64,000 bases of DNA from Gari tellinella (lineage: Eukaryota > Mollusca > Bivalvia > Cardiida > Psammobiidae). The stretch's first letter is position 1; each line of letters starts with the position of its first letter. A program made the translations under genes and the position numbers. The stretch lies in NCBI GenBank assembly GCA_922989275.2, contig OV277870.1:39304356-39368355 (forward strand), given 5' to 3'. The notes beneath the pieces are model-generated. The model was not told the DNA's origin. It was given only the letters and a program-made list of their open reading frames with translations, and did no database searches. Positions 33,277 to 44,598 of the stretch are shown here, piece after piece.

Positions 33277-36200
33277 GTAGGCGGTGTTTTGTTTCTATTG
33301 TGCAATGAAATTATCTATATAGAAACTAGTCTTCTACAATGTACTCATCGTAGATCTAGGCTCCATATTTAAGAGCGTTTGCTTTCAAGTTTAAAACAGA
33401 CTGTGGTAAAGTGACTTAACTATAGGGATAATAAGAAACCACCATGAGTGTTGATGTAGGATAGGAATTTCTGCCCCCGAGGGTCAGAAAATTCATGCAG
33501 GGACGAGGCTTGCAGGGTGAATTTTCTGACCGGGGAGGGTGGGGGGGGGGGGGGGTAAAATTCCTATCCTACAACAAAACGAATGGTGGATTTTTTTTCT
33601 CCCATTTAAATCATTAAAACATGTATAAATAAATGAAATAAATGCAGTTTCTGTGCAAATTATTCCGCCAAAGCATAATGTTGTTTATATTTACGTCATA
33701 AGAAATGATGTCATTTAGTTACCCGCGTCATGCAGCGCTTGTGGTAAAGCTGGACACACAATAAAAGACGTCGCGTGGTATGGAGGATAGAGTGATTCCA
33801 CATGCGGAAAACCCCTATCCCACATAGACGAAAATGGGAGAAAAAATGTTACTTCCCTTCTAACACACACCACTCACACAAGACAGAAAACAAGACTTGA
33901 ATATGAAGTACTATACTCACCCAAAAAAGTTCATTTAGACTGTTTGAGAGACTCTATCAGTGATGCGTTCAGTAAAGAAATCGATGGCCATCGATTGCGA
34001 GTTGGCTACCGGTCTGAAATACAGTGGAAAAAACGTAGTTCTTTCGTTCAAACGCAAACGCATTGCATTGAAATATAGAAAATGACAACATTTTGACAAA
34101 TCTGACTACCAGTTTTCATCTGAGTTGCAAACAGTTTGGAGCCAGATCAGACGCCGGGTTACCCGGCGTCTGATCTGGCTCCAAACTGTTTGCAATGAAA
34201 ATAATAGATTAAGCGTGACCGGTGTTATATGGAAAGAAAATGTTTTCTCCACTGTACTAGACCGGTAGCCAACTCGCGATCGATGGCCATCGATTTTTTT
34301 ACTGAACACGCTACAGTAGCCTGTAGGCGTAATGTTCGATTTGGTACATTATCGTCGGGGTTAATTACTGTGCAATCAAGCATGTCCATACATGTTTACC
34401 CTAGCCTTTTAAGGGATAAAACGTGTTCATAGCGCGCAAGAGCAGAGGCGCACATGCTTCAGGTAGGGTCTCTACACCAACATTTTATAAGTGATTAGTA
34501 TAGCAAAGAAAAACACAACTTAATTCATTACCCAATAAATACGCCTTTTTACGCCTTGAATTTATTCATCCACTGAAGAAAAAGGTTCCAATTTATGCTG
34601 TTACAAATAAGGATCATAAAACATATTTTCTATATTCTTGCAGATAATAGCTTAAAGCAGGCTGAAAGTAAATCAGAATGCGCCTTAAGGCGCATTCTGC
34701 TTTACTTTCAACCTGCTTTAAGTGGTCACATATATTCAAAACTAGAAATATGCTATGGGGTAATGGGTTAAACAAGTTAAAAAATGCCACGTCTGAGTGA
34801 CGCAATGCAAAACTAAGCTGTCGGCATGCTATGGGTGGGGTTAAGTGTTACTGACGTCGTCCGTGGCGTTGGTTGCGCCAAACAGACAATTAATAACCTC
34901 AAGAACAGGTTCAACATCTTCTGGTAAGTCAGACATCTTCCACGATCCATTCTTCCCTGTGTAGCAACGTTACGTGAGGACCACTTGATTATCTCAAGAC
35001 GCACCTACGTACTCGATTCTTGACAGCAACCGTCACTACTTGGCGATACGGGGTTCGTGTACACACTATTAAATCGTATAAGACAGAAACCTCGCCAAAT
35101 ATGAGTCCATCGTCTATATACTGGACCCAAATTACAAGAGACACGTGACCTAGGTTTAAATGTTAGGGAATTCCTTTTGTGGCATTTGTCACTGACTGTG
35201 ACAGCTCTTGTTCAGGATACCAGAGACCTTCCTACCTCGTCGTGGTTCCGGGGCGTAATTCTTATTGGGAATATTTCTGTTTATTATACCGAGATTATCC
35301 CCGCTGCCAAGAGTTAAAAGAAAGACATATCGCTGGTTTTAATCCCATACGCTGCTTATCAACGAATGAGATTAACCGAAAACGTCTTCCTGAAATCCTC
35401 ATCTCAACATCACTTTTCATTTATCTGCGCTATATTTTTTTTTTTTGCATCCGTGCCGTAAATTTAACTCATTCACCGCCCATTTTGTATAAAAAGAAAT
35501 AGACATTACTATGATGATCAGACGAAACGTTTGTAAAAAGGCATTTATGTGGAGGTAAAGGATAAATAAAGTAATCCTAAAATATTTACAGGAGGTGCAA
35601 CCTATGTCAGGTGGGGTAGATCAACGTGTCCTGGGAATGGTACAAGCTTTGTGTATAAAGGTAGGTGTAATATGGTATACTTTTACAACAGTGTGTAATA
35701 GAAATCTCTAGTTCTTTGTTGGCTGTGCATTATATTGAAGTTGTCTACTGTGACAAATCGTCAAAATCCATTTTATATTTCGGAGTAGCCATTGACAGTC
35801 AACTGCTATTGGCGCCTTCCTTTTTATATTAAAGACATTACTTGACCTAGCTTGATGGTTGCATCTAGTCCGGTAAAACGTTTAAGAAAATCAAGCAGAG
35901 CATGCAAAGCCAGCTGAATATATCTCCAAAGAATCATTGAAGCGTTTCATATGAGGTCTGTACCTTATATTTGATAGTTGGGTTAGTAAAACCCATTGAA
36001 AAAACATTGAGTGTGAGTATGTCAGGGCCTTTCTTGACAATTTGAGGTGGTTGCTTCATTGTTTGCACATTTTTCTGCATGCTTTGAAGTTACTTTTACG
36101 CCTAGTGAGAACAATTGGGAGTCGGGGGTCATTGAATAGACTGGGGTAATGTCTTTAACATTATATTTCATCCAGATGTCATTTATAAAAGAGTTGATCA

Positions 36201-39200
36201 AAACCAACAGCTTCTCTTAGTTATGACTTCAAATTTAGTCCGTGGGCGATATCGTTTTCTCTCTCCACAGGAAGGGTAATTAATAGGGATTTCATAAACT
36301 TCGTAAAACATTTTCTAATTTCTTTTATAGAAATCTTCCTCTCATTAACACGTACGAGGGGTGTTGCATATTTAATGCAACTACATTAATAACTTCGATA
36401 TAATAGTTGTAATATGCATGTGTGGTATATCGTTGGAAAGGGCAATTTCTCACCTACACGATGGTATAATGCACTATTAGATCACATCTAGTGAAAAATC
36501 GGGGAGGGGGGCCTCCGTGGCCTAGTGGTATAGTCACTGTGACTAACATCACTAAGCTCCTCACCGCTGTGAGTTCGAATCCCAGTAGGGTCGTTCGGAT
36601 TTTTCACGTGGGGAAGCCTTCCAGCTGGCTTGCGGAAGGTCGGTGGTTCTACCCAGTTGCCGATTTGTGCCTGACACAGTGCATAAATGACTTCTGGGGT
36701 CTTCCTCCACCTACAATTAGCTGGACGTCGCGATATGACTGAAATACTGTTGAAAGCGACGTAAAATCAAAACAAATCAAAATCTAGTGAAAAATCACAA
36801 TATTTATCTAAATGACCCCTCCTCAAGGGCACTAGAACATTGCACTTTTAAAACTTTACTTATTGACCTAATAACTTTTTAAAAAGTAAACTGTCTATAC
36901 TTTGTTTTTGATATATATCAGATTATGTCTGAATTTTAATATAAATAAGATTTCATCACAATTGAAAGGCTCAGCTGTTTTAAATCTCATTTAAAAAAAA
37001 AAATTCTCATTTTGCTTATGAGAAAAGTTGACATGAATTTTTCGAACGCTATGGATTTTTCTAGCTTCGTATATCTATAATCCGATTTTAAAACACGAAC
37101 ATCTGCTTCATTTACTTCAATTATAGCATGGTTTGATATAACAAAATGCATTATAGGTTTCAATAAAACCTCTCGAACCTAACAGTAGTGTCATTTTTAT
37201 GACTTTTTCAGTAAGAGTTAAATTTTACCTATATTTTTGTCATTTTGTAAAATAATATACTTCTAAATTGCGTCATGTGTGTATAATTGTCTAAATTAAT
37301 CTGAACGAAAGTTTCATAAAATTATTTCAAATAATAAAACCGTCATGGTAATTACAGTATCAAAATTTTTTCGAAACATTACCTCAAAAATTCACAAAAA
37401 CGGTCCAGTGCCCTTGACTTGGGGTCATTTAGGCTCATGGCGTGACTTGTCTAGTCTTGTGATCTTACTGTGCATTATACCATTGTATAGGCGCAGAACG
37501 ACTCTTTCGAATGACGTATCATACATGCATTTTAGACCTATATTATTAAAGTTATTGACCTAGTTGCATTAATTATGAAACACTCCTCGTATAAATGTAA
37601 CTTAAAGTATTTTCTGCGGCAAGGTACAGTCGAACCTGCCTTAGTGACCGTCTGTTTTCAGAGACTACCTGTCATATGTGACCTTACTTGAGGCCCCAAC
37701 AGTTTTTACTATATATTGACCCTGAATTAAGAGACTACCTGTCGTATGTGACAAGTGACCATGAAATGTGACTCCCTTCAGCAATTATCAACCTGTATTT
37801 AAAGACTTTAAGGTAGTGTTTTAACACTTTCTAGCACATGGTCAAACATTTAAGAAATAATCTATGTTCTACCGTTGTGAAACGGTATTTTACAACGGTC
37901 GGGAGTTGTGGTGCGCAGGAATTGACCACGAAGGCCGAAGGCCTGAGTGGTCAATTCCTGCGCACCACAACGACCGAACGTTGTAAAATACCGTTTCACA
38001 ACGGTAGAACATAGATTATTTCGATTCTAACATGACCAGATTTAAAGAAATTCATTAGAAAGGAAATCAAATGTTCCATACTTATTTCCTCAGCGGATGA
38101 AGTTTTTCGACCGAATAACTTTTTCCGCGGCATTTCAAGAATCTAACACCCATAAGAAAATTTACATTTACCGATCCACAATCTGGCATAGAACAAACAT
38201 TACACCAAACAAGACAGAAGAATAAAAATATTACTGCAACGTTACTGGTTAAAAGTATATGGTCTTTACGGGCTGTATGAATAACGAAATAAATTTAAAA
38301 ATCATAACGTATGAACGCACGAGGTCACGTCATGCCATATAACCGCGGGAGGAGCGGGGTATGGAAGAGCGTGGTATACCGTCTCAGGTATACCACGATA
38401 GACCTGTTCTTTGTTTATAGAGACGAATTCACGTGTCATGTTAGAATTATGGTTAAACAATTAGTTATTTGAGGTGTGACATTGACACATTTGAGTTCTT
38501 ACTTAAGAGTCATTGTAGGAAATAAATTGAAATTGGTTTATATACTAGTGATAGAGCTCTGTGATATTGTTAAATGTGTGTAAATTGTAAATACATACAT
38601 GTATTTAAGCCTGATAAGTTATTTAATTATACTTTTCTAATTTAATAAAAATGTCATTAACTTTGTATCCATAAAATTAATGAGCTTCTATTATTACTTT
38701 ACTAAAATATCTTCTGATGAACTATTGTATAGCACATGTATCAAAGTATGCATAAACCATACTTGTCATATTTGCTTCAAGCTTACAATTAGGTATAAAA
38801 TGTTGGTTGAAAAATGAGTTTCATAAACAAATTATGTTTTTCAAATGCATTTAAGTTACAGATTATTTCAAATGTATTTAATTCATAGTTTATTACTTAA
38901 TTCAAATTATTCCATTTATTATTTATTGAATAATGAATAGCTATCATATATATGCAGATGTACATAAAAAATTGCACTACATAAAAAGTGTGTCTGTTTT
39001 AAGAGACTACCTGTCATATGTGACCTTATTTGCGAACTCCCATGGAAGGTCTCTTAATACAGGTTTGACTGTATTTCACATCCGGAGTTTGATGGTGATG
39101 TTATATGCATTTTCAAAACCTGTTTGTGAAACGTATTAGATCTTTCCTCAAAAAAGATTATGATCCAACTATATTGCTGCGCACTTCACGTTTGGTTATC

Positions 39201-42200
39201 GATCAATCTACAATTGATAACTATGCTTTCCTCTTTGGTTGTGCGACGACAGACAGGGCTTAGCACTACATGATGATGTATCTGTAAAGTCGTCCTTAAC
39301 CGGGAGAGTTATGTCGGATTTTCGTGCTTTGTATTTCTCTCCCTCTCTGTCGTACCCTGAACCCATCCATGTCTTACAGTTACTCGTGACTACGGATTAG
39401 TCGCTTGAGTACAATTTGACCGTTTCCATAGTGGGTTATTTTTAGCACGGGCTTGCATGTTTAATTCTTTCCCGTGTTACTAAAAATCGTCTTGTCATAG
39501 AATTTTTGTTAGATGTTTTACATGTATTCACTTACTGTGTTGGCGTTCTTTTCGATTGTAAGGTTTCGGAACAGGGTTTATATTTTATGTACACTGTTCG
39601 TCTTTATAGGTGAATATAGGAGATAAGAGTGAGGTTGGGCGCCCCTAAACCCAGGTATAACCCCAGTGGTTGTTGGTCATTGATTTCTAATTAATTACTG
39701 ATTGCTACTGACCGTACCAAGGCGGGCTCCTATGTTCACTTTGCTTTATGTTTGTCTTGCGTGTTGTTTTCTATTTAGTGTGTAGATGAAGGAATGGTAT
39801 TGCGCGTGTGTATATATGACTGTGTGTGTGTTCTGCTTGAGAGGTGGGTGTATTGTTTGTGTTGCGTTTCCTGCTTGAGTATTTCGTATTTATATAGATA
39901 CAGATAGGATAATACGAGTGGCGACTGCTTGTTTAAACTTACAGACTATTGAAAATAGATCAGATAATATTCCACACAAAAAGGCCATGCGTCTGTCTTG
40001 CATTTCAACCTTATGATGCCACATCATCAATATTCATATTAACCCTTTGAACCCTAGTCCCGCATATAGGCGTGCTTTTCAAACAGTGTACATGTGAATA
40101 GTACACATGTCCTGTGCAAACAGTGAAGACCCAGATCAGAGGGCTCCGAAAGGAGCCCTCTGATCAGGGTCTTCACTGTTTGTCATAATGCCAAACATTG
40201 ACAAAAACAACCCTTAAAAGTCAGAAATGGACTAGACTCAAATAGAAACAGGGATTGTCCATTTTAAGTTTCAGGGAGGAAAGAGTTAACAGATTCGTAG
40301 AGGAGGGTGGAGCAATGGTCCAGAAAAGTCGTGTTTATTTGATAATTTGAACTGGAAACACTTGGACTGTTATGGTCAACTGTTACCATTTCTTCCACAG
40401 CTGAAATGGCAATCCTCTTTATCCAACTGTGTTTTAATTAAGTGACTTCTTAACGCAGGATGAAAGTGAAACAGGAAACTCATAAAGGAGTTTTCTGCTT
40501 TACTTTCACCTCGTTTTAGTTGCAATGTGTAATTTATACCAATGGATATTTATTTATGGCGCATATATAGAGAAAAAAATATACTCCTGGTTAAGATTTC
40601 TGTCGGATCACTCTTCAGGGGGTAGGTGCACCTGTGGAAAGTAATTACCAAATTCTTCAAACTTTGCATACAGACAGTAAAATTCGTTTCTATGACAAAA
40701 CTGGTGGAAAAAGTGGGAGTACCGGACCTTTCTTTTTCACAATTTGAGATTTTTAAGGCCATCCCCCTGAATTTGAAGCTTCACTAAAACTCTTACTTTT
40801 TTGTACTACGGGTTTTCAATCTTAATTTAAACAAACTATTTTTACAAAAAACATCCTAATTTATACTAACATAGTAAGTATAAACCCTGAAAATATTGTT
40901 TTGTCAAGTTCTAAAATAAAAATGTTTGATTCCACTGGAAATTAGTAAAATTTACCTCACCCACTTTTTTATAATGGGAGATTAAGGCAGAGTGAAAATT
41001 GCCCTACAAATTGTAGCAAATTAATTACCAAGAATAAAGTTTTAGTGAAAAAGCCAAATAAAAACACAGGGTCCCGGATCTTATAAAAAAGATAAATATC
41101 ATTTTATTTAAAAAATCTATTTTTTCACTTTTTTGTGTATTTTTACAAAAAATATTTTTTTACAAAAGAAAATCATTTGATCTATTGAATTATCTGTAAT
41201 TTATAACAAAACTGTACTTCCATGAACATTTCATGCTTATATTCTGAGAAATTGAAATGAAATCGGATGAAACAAAGTGCAACCTACCTATGGAAATGGT
41301 GTGTGTTGTAAGTTTTTATGACTGTATGCATTCACCAAAAATGAGTTCTTAACATTTTTCGCAAAATGAGTTCGTAATTTTTTGGGAAATTTCATCATGC
41401 TCAAAAAGACAGGCCGACATCCTTAAGACTAGAAAACTGAGTCAGGGACTCAGGGTCCTGCATATTAACTTTTGATGGCGCTTAAAAGTTCTTAATCCAT
41501 TCACTGCCCGATCCCCAATTTAATAATATTGGAAATTGAAAAACAAAAATTCCTGCGCTTCATTGCTATAAATCTTCATATACTGTATCATCAATTCAGT
41601 CAACCATTACAGTGGGTAGTCAACCCGAGTCAATATAATCTAATGGATATATGCGAGCCTCCTCCATGTTGAAACTGGACTTGTCTATCGTTAAATACAA
41701 AGCTACAGGTTTCAAATAGTTAGAATCCTGATGAAATGCCGAATTTCTCGGTGACTGGTCAGATCTCAACGTAAGTCTACTTGCGTATATAGAAAAAAAG
41801 CATTTAGACCCTGGATCCATGCTTATAAAGCTTTAGCTGAGTCTTATATCATTCTCAAGCATATGATTGGTCAGATTTGAGCCTAGGCTCCAATCTGACC
41901 AATCAAATGATTGAGAACGAACTCAGACTCAACACATAAGCTTTATAAGTGCTGGACCAGCAAATACTTTGTATATTTTCATGTCATTATCTTGAGCTGT
42001 AAATGCTTATTTGCTATGTACGCAATTTGACTAACGTTGAGATCTGACCATCCACCGGGAAATTCGGCATTTCATCAGGATTCGAACTATTTGAAACCTG
42101 TAGTAAGGTTTCCTTCATCTATATAATGCACAAAACAGATGTTACGTTATTTTGCAGCCGCTAATTCAGCCAGACAAGGAGTAGCTACATCTATAAAAGC

Positions 42201-42991
42201 AATAACTTACATAGAAGGATCCCAGTTACTTAATAACGTTAAGGAATAGCTAGTTTCGAACAATTGTACAATCGTTTCAAAGGCAACAGTAGCAAATAAC
42301 ACTATAGAGGCAAGGTTTACTATGACCATGGTTTTTAATGAGTGCTTTTGCTGTCAGTTTACTTTTAACTGTTCCGACAGAACTTACTTGTATTTTTGAA
42401 TTCATATCTAATAATCTCATGGACGCAAAATAACATATGTCTATTAAATGAAATATACGAAAGACGTGCTCATTGATAGTATTATCTATATTTGTTTATT
42501 CAGGTTACATCGGTGGAACACTATACACCAGCAAAGGAGGAGGTTCCAACTCACTTTGTCTGCCGTTTGTTCCAACATGGAATTCGTATGTAGATGGTTT
42601 CGCTGGAGCAAAAAGTGCCATATACGGCGGAGAAATTGAGCTGGATGCTGGTTTCTCTAACAAAGCTTTTGGCAATAATTATAATAACGAAGACCCTCCT
42701 TGTGCTTCGTGCCTCACTTCTCGGAAAGCTGTCGCCATGATACCTGGTCGGTCGAACTGTTACCCTGGATGGACAATGGAATACACGGGCTATCTGGTAG
42801 GTGGACTCCCGACCCATTCCAACACAGATTACATCTGCCTTGATTCTAACCCAGAGTCTCTGCCAAATGGACTATCCGACTACAGTGGCAATCAACACGT
42901 GTTGTATTTCACCGAGGCCCATTGCGGATCTTTACCATGTCCTCCATACCATGACGGTCGAGAACTTGCCTGTGTTGTTTGTTCAAAATAG
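33012..42991 (+). CDS. Secreted short-chain collagen C4-like protein, gene 1 (3 exons, 273 aa)
   Basis: Spliced CDS with exons 33012-33276, 35592-35660 and 42504-42991; introns are GT-AG and both junctions are phase 1. Residues 1 to about 23 form a hydrophobic signal peptide (MIMAVVLWVYSCLAAIYST, then SVSA before DKR). Residues about 30-88 are heptad-like (LTEFEKRLLQVESRIGQLEA onwards) and should form a coiled coil. The C-terminal domain starts with GGATYVRWGRSTCPGNG, continues in exon 3 with GYIGG, GGGSNSLCLP, NNEDPPC, IPGRSNCYPGW and CGSLPCPPYH, and ends in ACVVCSK. It has ten cysteines, so an extracellular disulfide-bonded fold is likely. I recognise the domain as the one annotated in bivalves as short-chain collagen C4-like; no Gly-X-Y collagen repeat is present here, so the name is by homology. 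The ligand and role are unknown. A second in-frame ATG lies at 33018. The gene converges on its paralogue at 44599-49024. Confidence 0.85.
33456..33572. repeat. Foldback with a G15 tract in intron 1 of gene 1
   Basis: GTAGGATAGGAATTTCTGCC / AAAATTCCTATCCTAC arms plus AGGGTCAGAAAATTCA / TGAATTTTCTGACC. A run of 15 G (33541-33555) interrupts the right arm. Confidence 0.72.
34022..34254. mobile_element. MITE family 'CAGTGGAG' copy C, diverged
   Basis: Ends CAGTGGAAAAAACG and TTTTCTCCACTG, flanked by TA. It contains the perfect 71-bp palindrome 34125-34195. It sits in the middle of another inverted repeat (33965-34015 / 34259-34310), in intron 1 of gene 1. Confidence 0.72.
34125..34195. repeat. 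CAAACAG hairpin module, perfect 71-bp palindrome
   Basis: 35-bp arms with a single unpaired central base: TTGCAAACAGTTTGGAGCCA then GATCAGACGCCGGGT, fully mirrored. The best-preserved member of the module family. Confidence 0.88.
34519..34771. mobile_element. MITE family 'TTAACCCATTAC' (AAAGCAGG hairpin), copy 1
   Basis: From TTAATTCATTACCCAATA to TATGGGGTAATGGGTTAA. The central palindrome is CTTAAAGCAGGCTGAAAGTA then AATCAGAATGCGCC, mirrored by GGCGCATTCTGCTTTACTTT then CAACCTGCTTTAAG. Confidence 0.75.
35592..35660 (+). CDS. Gene 1 exon 2: 69-nt micro-exon
   Basis: Acceptor tttacag at 35585-35591 and donor aaag|gtaggt at 35660/35661. It encodes GATYVRWGRSTCPGNGTSFV followed by YK, framed by two glycines split across the junctions. 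Gene 2 has an exon of the same length and phase at 47471-47539. Confidence 0.85.
36501..36781 (+). mobile_element. tRNA-derived SINE family B, copy 1, with 15-bp target duplication
   Basis: Head GCCTCCGTGGCCTAGTGGTA (A box) and GAGTTCGAATCCC (B box), body GGAAGCCTTCCAGCTGGCTT, tail GTTGAAAGCGACGTAAAATC. It is flanked by ATCTAGTGAAAAATC at 36486-36500 and 36782-36796, a perfect 15-bp duplication typical of LINE-driven insertion. It lies in intron 2 of gene 1. Confidence 0.82.
37627..39071. mobile_element. Non-autonomous TA-flanked DNA element, copy 2, with nested insertion
   Basis: Same ends and interior as the element at 5237-6101, TA at 37625-37626 and 39072-39073. It is split by a 597-bp insertion at 37853-38449; without that it is about 848 bp. 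It lies in intron 2 of collagen C4-like gene 1. Confidence 0.8.
37853..38449. mobile_element. 597-bp foldback element nested in the TA element
   Basis: Flanked by TTA at 37850-37852 and 38447-38449; the uninterrupted site is seen in copy 1 (ACATTTATGGTTAAAC). The left part is a hairpin with arms of about 78 bp (about 37857-37935 and 37941-38019, for example TGGTGCGCAGGAATTGACCA). The right part begins and ends with TTCTAACATGAC and its complement (about 38025 and 38446). Confidence 0.72.
39076..39935 (+). mobile_element. Probable 3' end of a non-LTR retrotransposon
   Basis: A short coding-like stretch, RSFLKKDYDPTILLRTSRLV then IDNYAFLFGCATT (39127-39247), is followed by a G/T-rich tail containing GGGCGCCCCTAAACCCAGGT and TGACCGTACCAAGGCGGG. 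Tails with this wording recall 3'-UTRs of mollusc LINEs, from memory and unverified. It sits directly after the TA element ending at 39071, in intron 2 of gene 1. Confidence 0.35.
40117..40182. repeat. CAAACAG hairpin module, variant stem
   Basis: CAAACAGTGAAGACCCAGAT then CAGAGGGCTCC, loop GAAA, mirrored by GGAGCCCTCTGATCAGGGTC. The stem-tip sequence differs from the GACGCCG type yet pairs nearly perfectly. Confidence 0.75.
40430..40530. repeat. AAAGCAGG-type hairpin, diverged copy
   Basis: GGATGAAAGTGAAACAGGAA then ACTC / GAGTTTTCTGCTTTACTTTC then ACCTC. A foldback related in layout to 34519-34771. Similar half-decayed copies occur at about 21520-21690, 26990-27110 and 43730-43850. Confidence 0.5.
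41702..42102. repeat. Foldback with about 85-bp arms around a CCAAT palindrome
   Basis: Left arm GCTACAGGTTTCAAATAGTT...CAGATCTCAACGTAAGTC and right arm GACTAACGTTGAGATCTGAC...AACTATTTGAAACCTGTAG are reverse complements. It is in intron 2 of gene 1, about 400 bp before exon 3. Confidence 0.75.
41812..41960. repeat. CCAAT palindrome family, copy 2
   Basis: Core CATATGATTGGTCAGATTTG and its mirror, extended outward by ACTCAGCT-like and GCTTATAAAG / CTTTATAAG arms. It lies at the centre of a larger inverted repeat, 41702-42102. Confidence 0.8.
42504..42991 (+). CDS. Gene 1 exon 3: Cys-rich C-terminal domain
   Basis: 488 nt from acceptor tttattcag (AG at 42502-42503) to TAG at 42989-42991. It encodes nine of the ten domain cysteines. 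About 137 of 162 residues match gene 2 exon 3, counted by eye. An AATAAA at about 43488 is a possible poly(A) signal but is unproven. Confidence 0.88.
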
Positions 42992-44598
42992 TTCATCTAC
43001 TTGAACCCCTTTTCACTGCCTTTACAGATGCATCTGATTAGGACCAATATTTTTTGACTTTCATATCTACCTTTTCTAAAATTATCTCAAATCTATGTTT
43101 TACGAGTGAAGATACAGAAAAAGCAGTGTACAACATTATTTTTTCGTTATAGAACAGAGACACACCTAAAACATACCTAAGAGTGCATCCGAGCTTACGA
43201 GTTATAACTATTGTTACTGGTTGCAAATAATTTATAAATGATGAACATCTTAAGTTCGACAGTAGTTCATCAGTCTTATTTTTAATATATCGCTTTCAAT
43301 GTTCATCAATCCAATTAGATTCAGATTATTAGTAGAGCCCAGAAAAGGATCCATTGCGTTACCTTCGCCCTGCATGCGACTGTCTCTTCTGTTTGGGATT
43401 TTAAATGTGATTAATGTTAGCGTGGTTTACGTTAGCTTTTACTGATCCACAGTTTACATCGGCATTCAGGTTTTGGATCTGGCGAATAATAAATGAATTG
43501 AAATGTGTATGCCTGGAGTTGGTAGGCTGCTTAGTATGGTGCTGATATCTCCAATATTAGGAAATATCTGCACTGTGCTTGTCGTGCACTAAGCGGTCGC
43601 TTCGGGTTGGATTCCCCGGGAGTCTTCTTATTGTGGGTGGTCGCTTCATCCAATACGTACTGCATATTCTATGTGTGTTTAATTATAGTGAGGCCTCTTT
43701 AAGTTTATCACTGAGTTATCTTAATAGTTTTTGTGTTCAAGGCAGGTGACTGCGTGATGCGCGGTGACAGTAAAACGGAAACCCCTTTTACGAGTCTTTG
43801 TTTTGCTTTCAGTTTTCTTTGAGCTGTCACCTGTCTGTTATACAATTCATTAGCATTCTTTTTGTGGTCATAATGGAAGGGTGTTACTGAAAATAACTTA
43901 CTGTATACAGATAAGCTCACTTATAACGAACTTGGATAAGATGAAAACTGCTTAATACAAAATAAAAATAACTCCCCGACTGCTTCCGTCTTTATTTCAA
44001 TGGCATCATGCTTGCTTAAGATGAAAACTGGATATAACGAAATATTGGATAAAACAACATGATTTAGGTTCCTAAACTGGATTTTACCTGTAAAATAGTT
44101 CTTTTAATACAACATGACGGTCATTATCACAGTTTGACAAGTGGCTTACAAATATGACAGTACTTAATTGCTTAGCTGCTCATCACCTCTGGTAACAAAA
44201 CATTACCCAACCAACATGTTTTGTATATATGCTATTGATAGGATATTCACACAACTGGAAATAATTAGTTTACTGGGCACATTGTTTGTTTGGATCCAGA
44301 TCAGATGCTTAATAACTGGGTGTTTGCTCGGTCTTCTTGCTGTTTGACACCCGTATACTGCAAAAAAACATAACAACCACTGTTGCTATATCAACATAGT
44401 AGATCTATATAAAAAAGATTTTGTTTATGTTAATAAAGTTTACTTATTAAACTCAATTAACAAATTTAATCGATTAATCATCTTGACAAAAGCTAGGTCA
44501 AGTTTGAGTATGGGTCATGTGGGATTAAAAGTAGGTCACTAGGTCAAATCTTAGAAAAAAGCTTGTGAACACACTAGCTGCCACAATTTTGAAACAAT
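42992..44598. other. Intergenic region between converging genes 1 and 2
   Basis: Contains the 3' ends of both genes, a possible AATAAA for gene 1 at about 43488 and a diverged AAAGCAGG foldback near 43730-43850 (AAAACGGAAACCCCTTTTAC). No other coding signal. Confidence 0.6.

Larger units (their letters stand above)
33965..34310. repeat. Foldback element enclosing MITE copy C
   Basis: Arms of about 50 bp: ATCGATGGCCATCGATTGCG then AGTTGGCTACCGGTCT on the left, mirrored on the right. Each arm itself contains the 16-bp palindrome ATCGATGGCCATCGAT. Confidence 0.7.

Noticed and set aside
36491..36742. 83-codon frame
   Set aside because: It lies entirely within SINE family B; the same sequence recurs at 59345-59640.
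42551..42817. Minus-strand frame opposite gene 1 exon 3 (and the matching one at 44773-45039)
   Set aside because: Shadows of the conserved sense exons; they are similar to each other only because the sense strands are.
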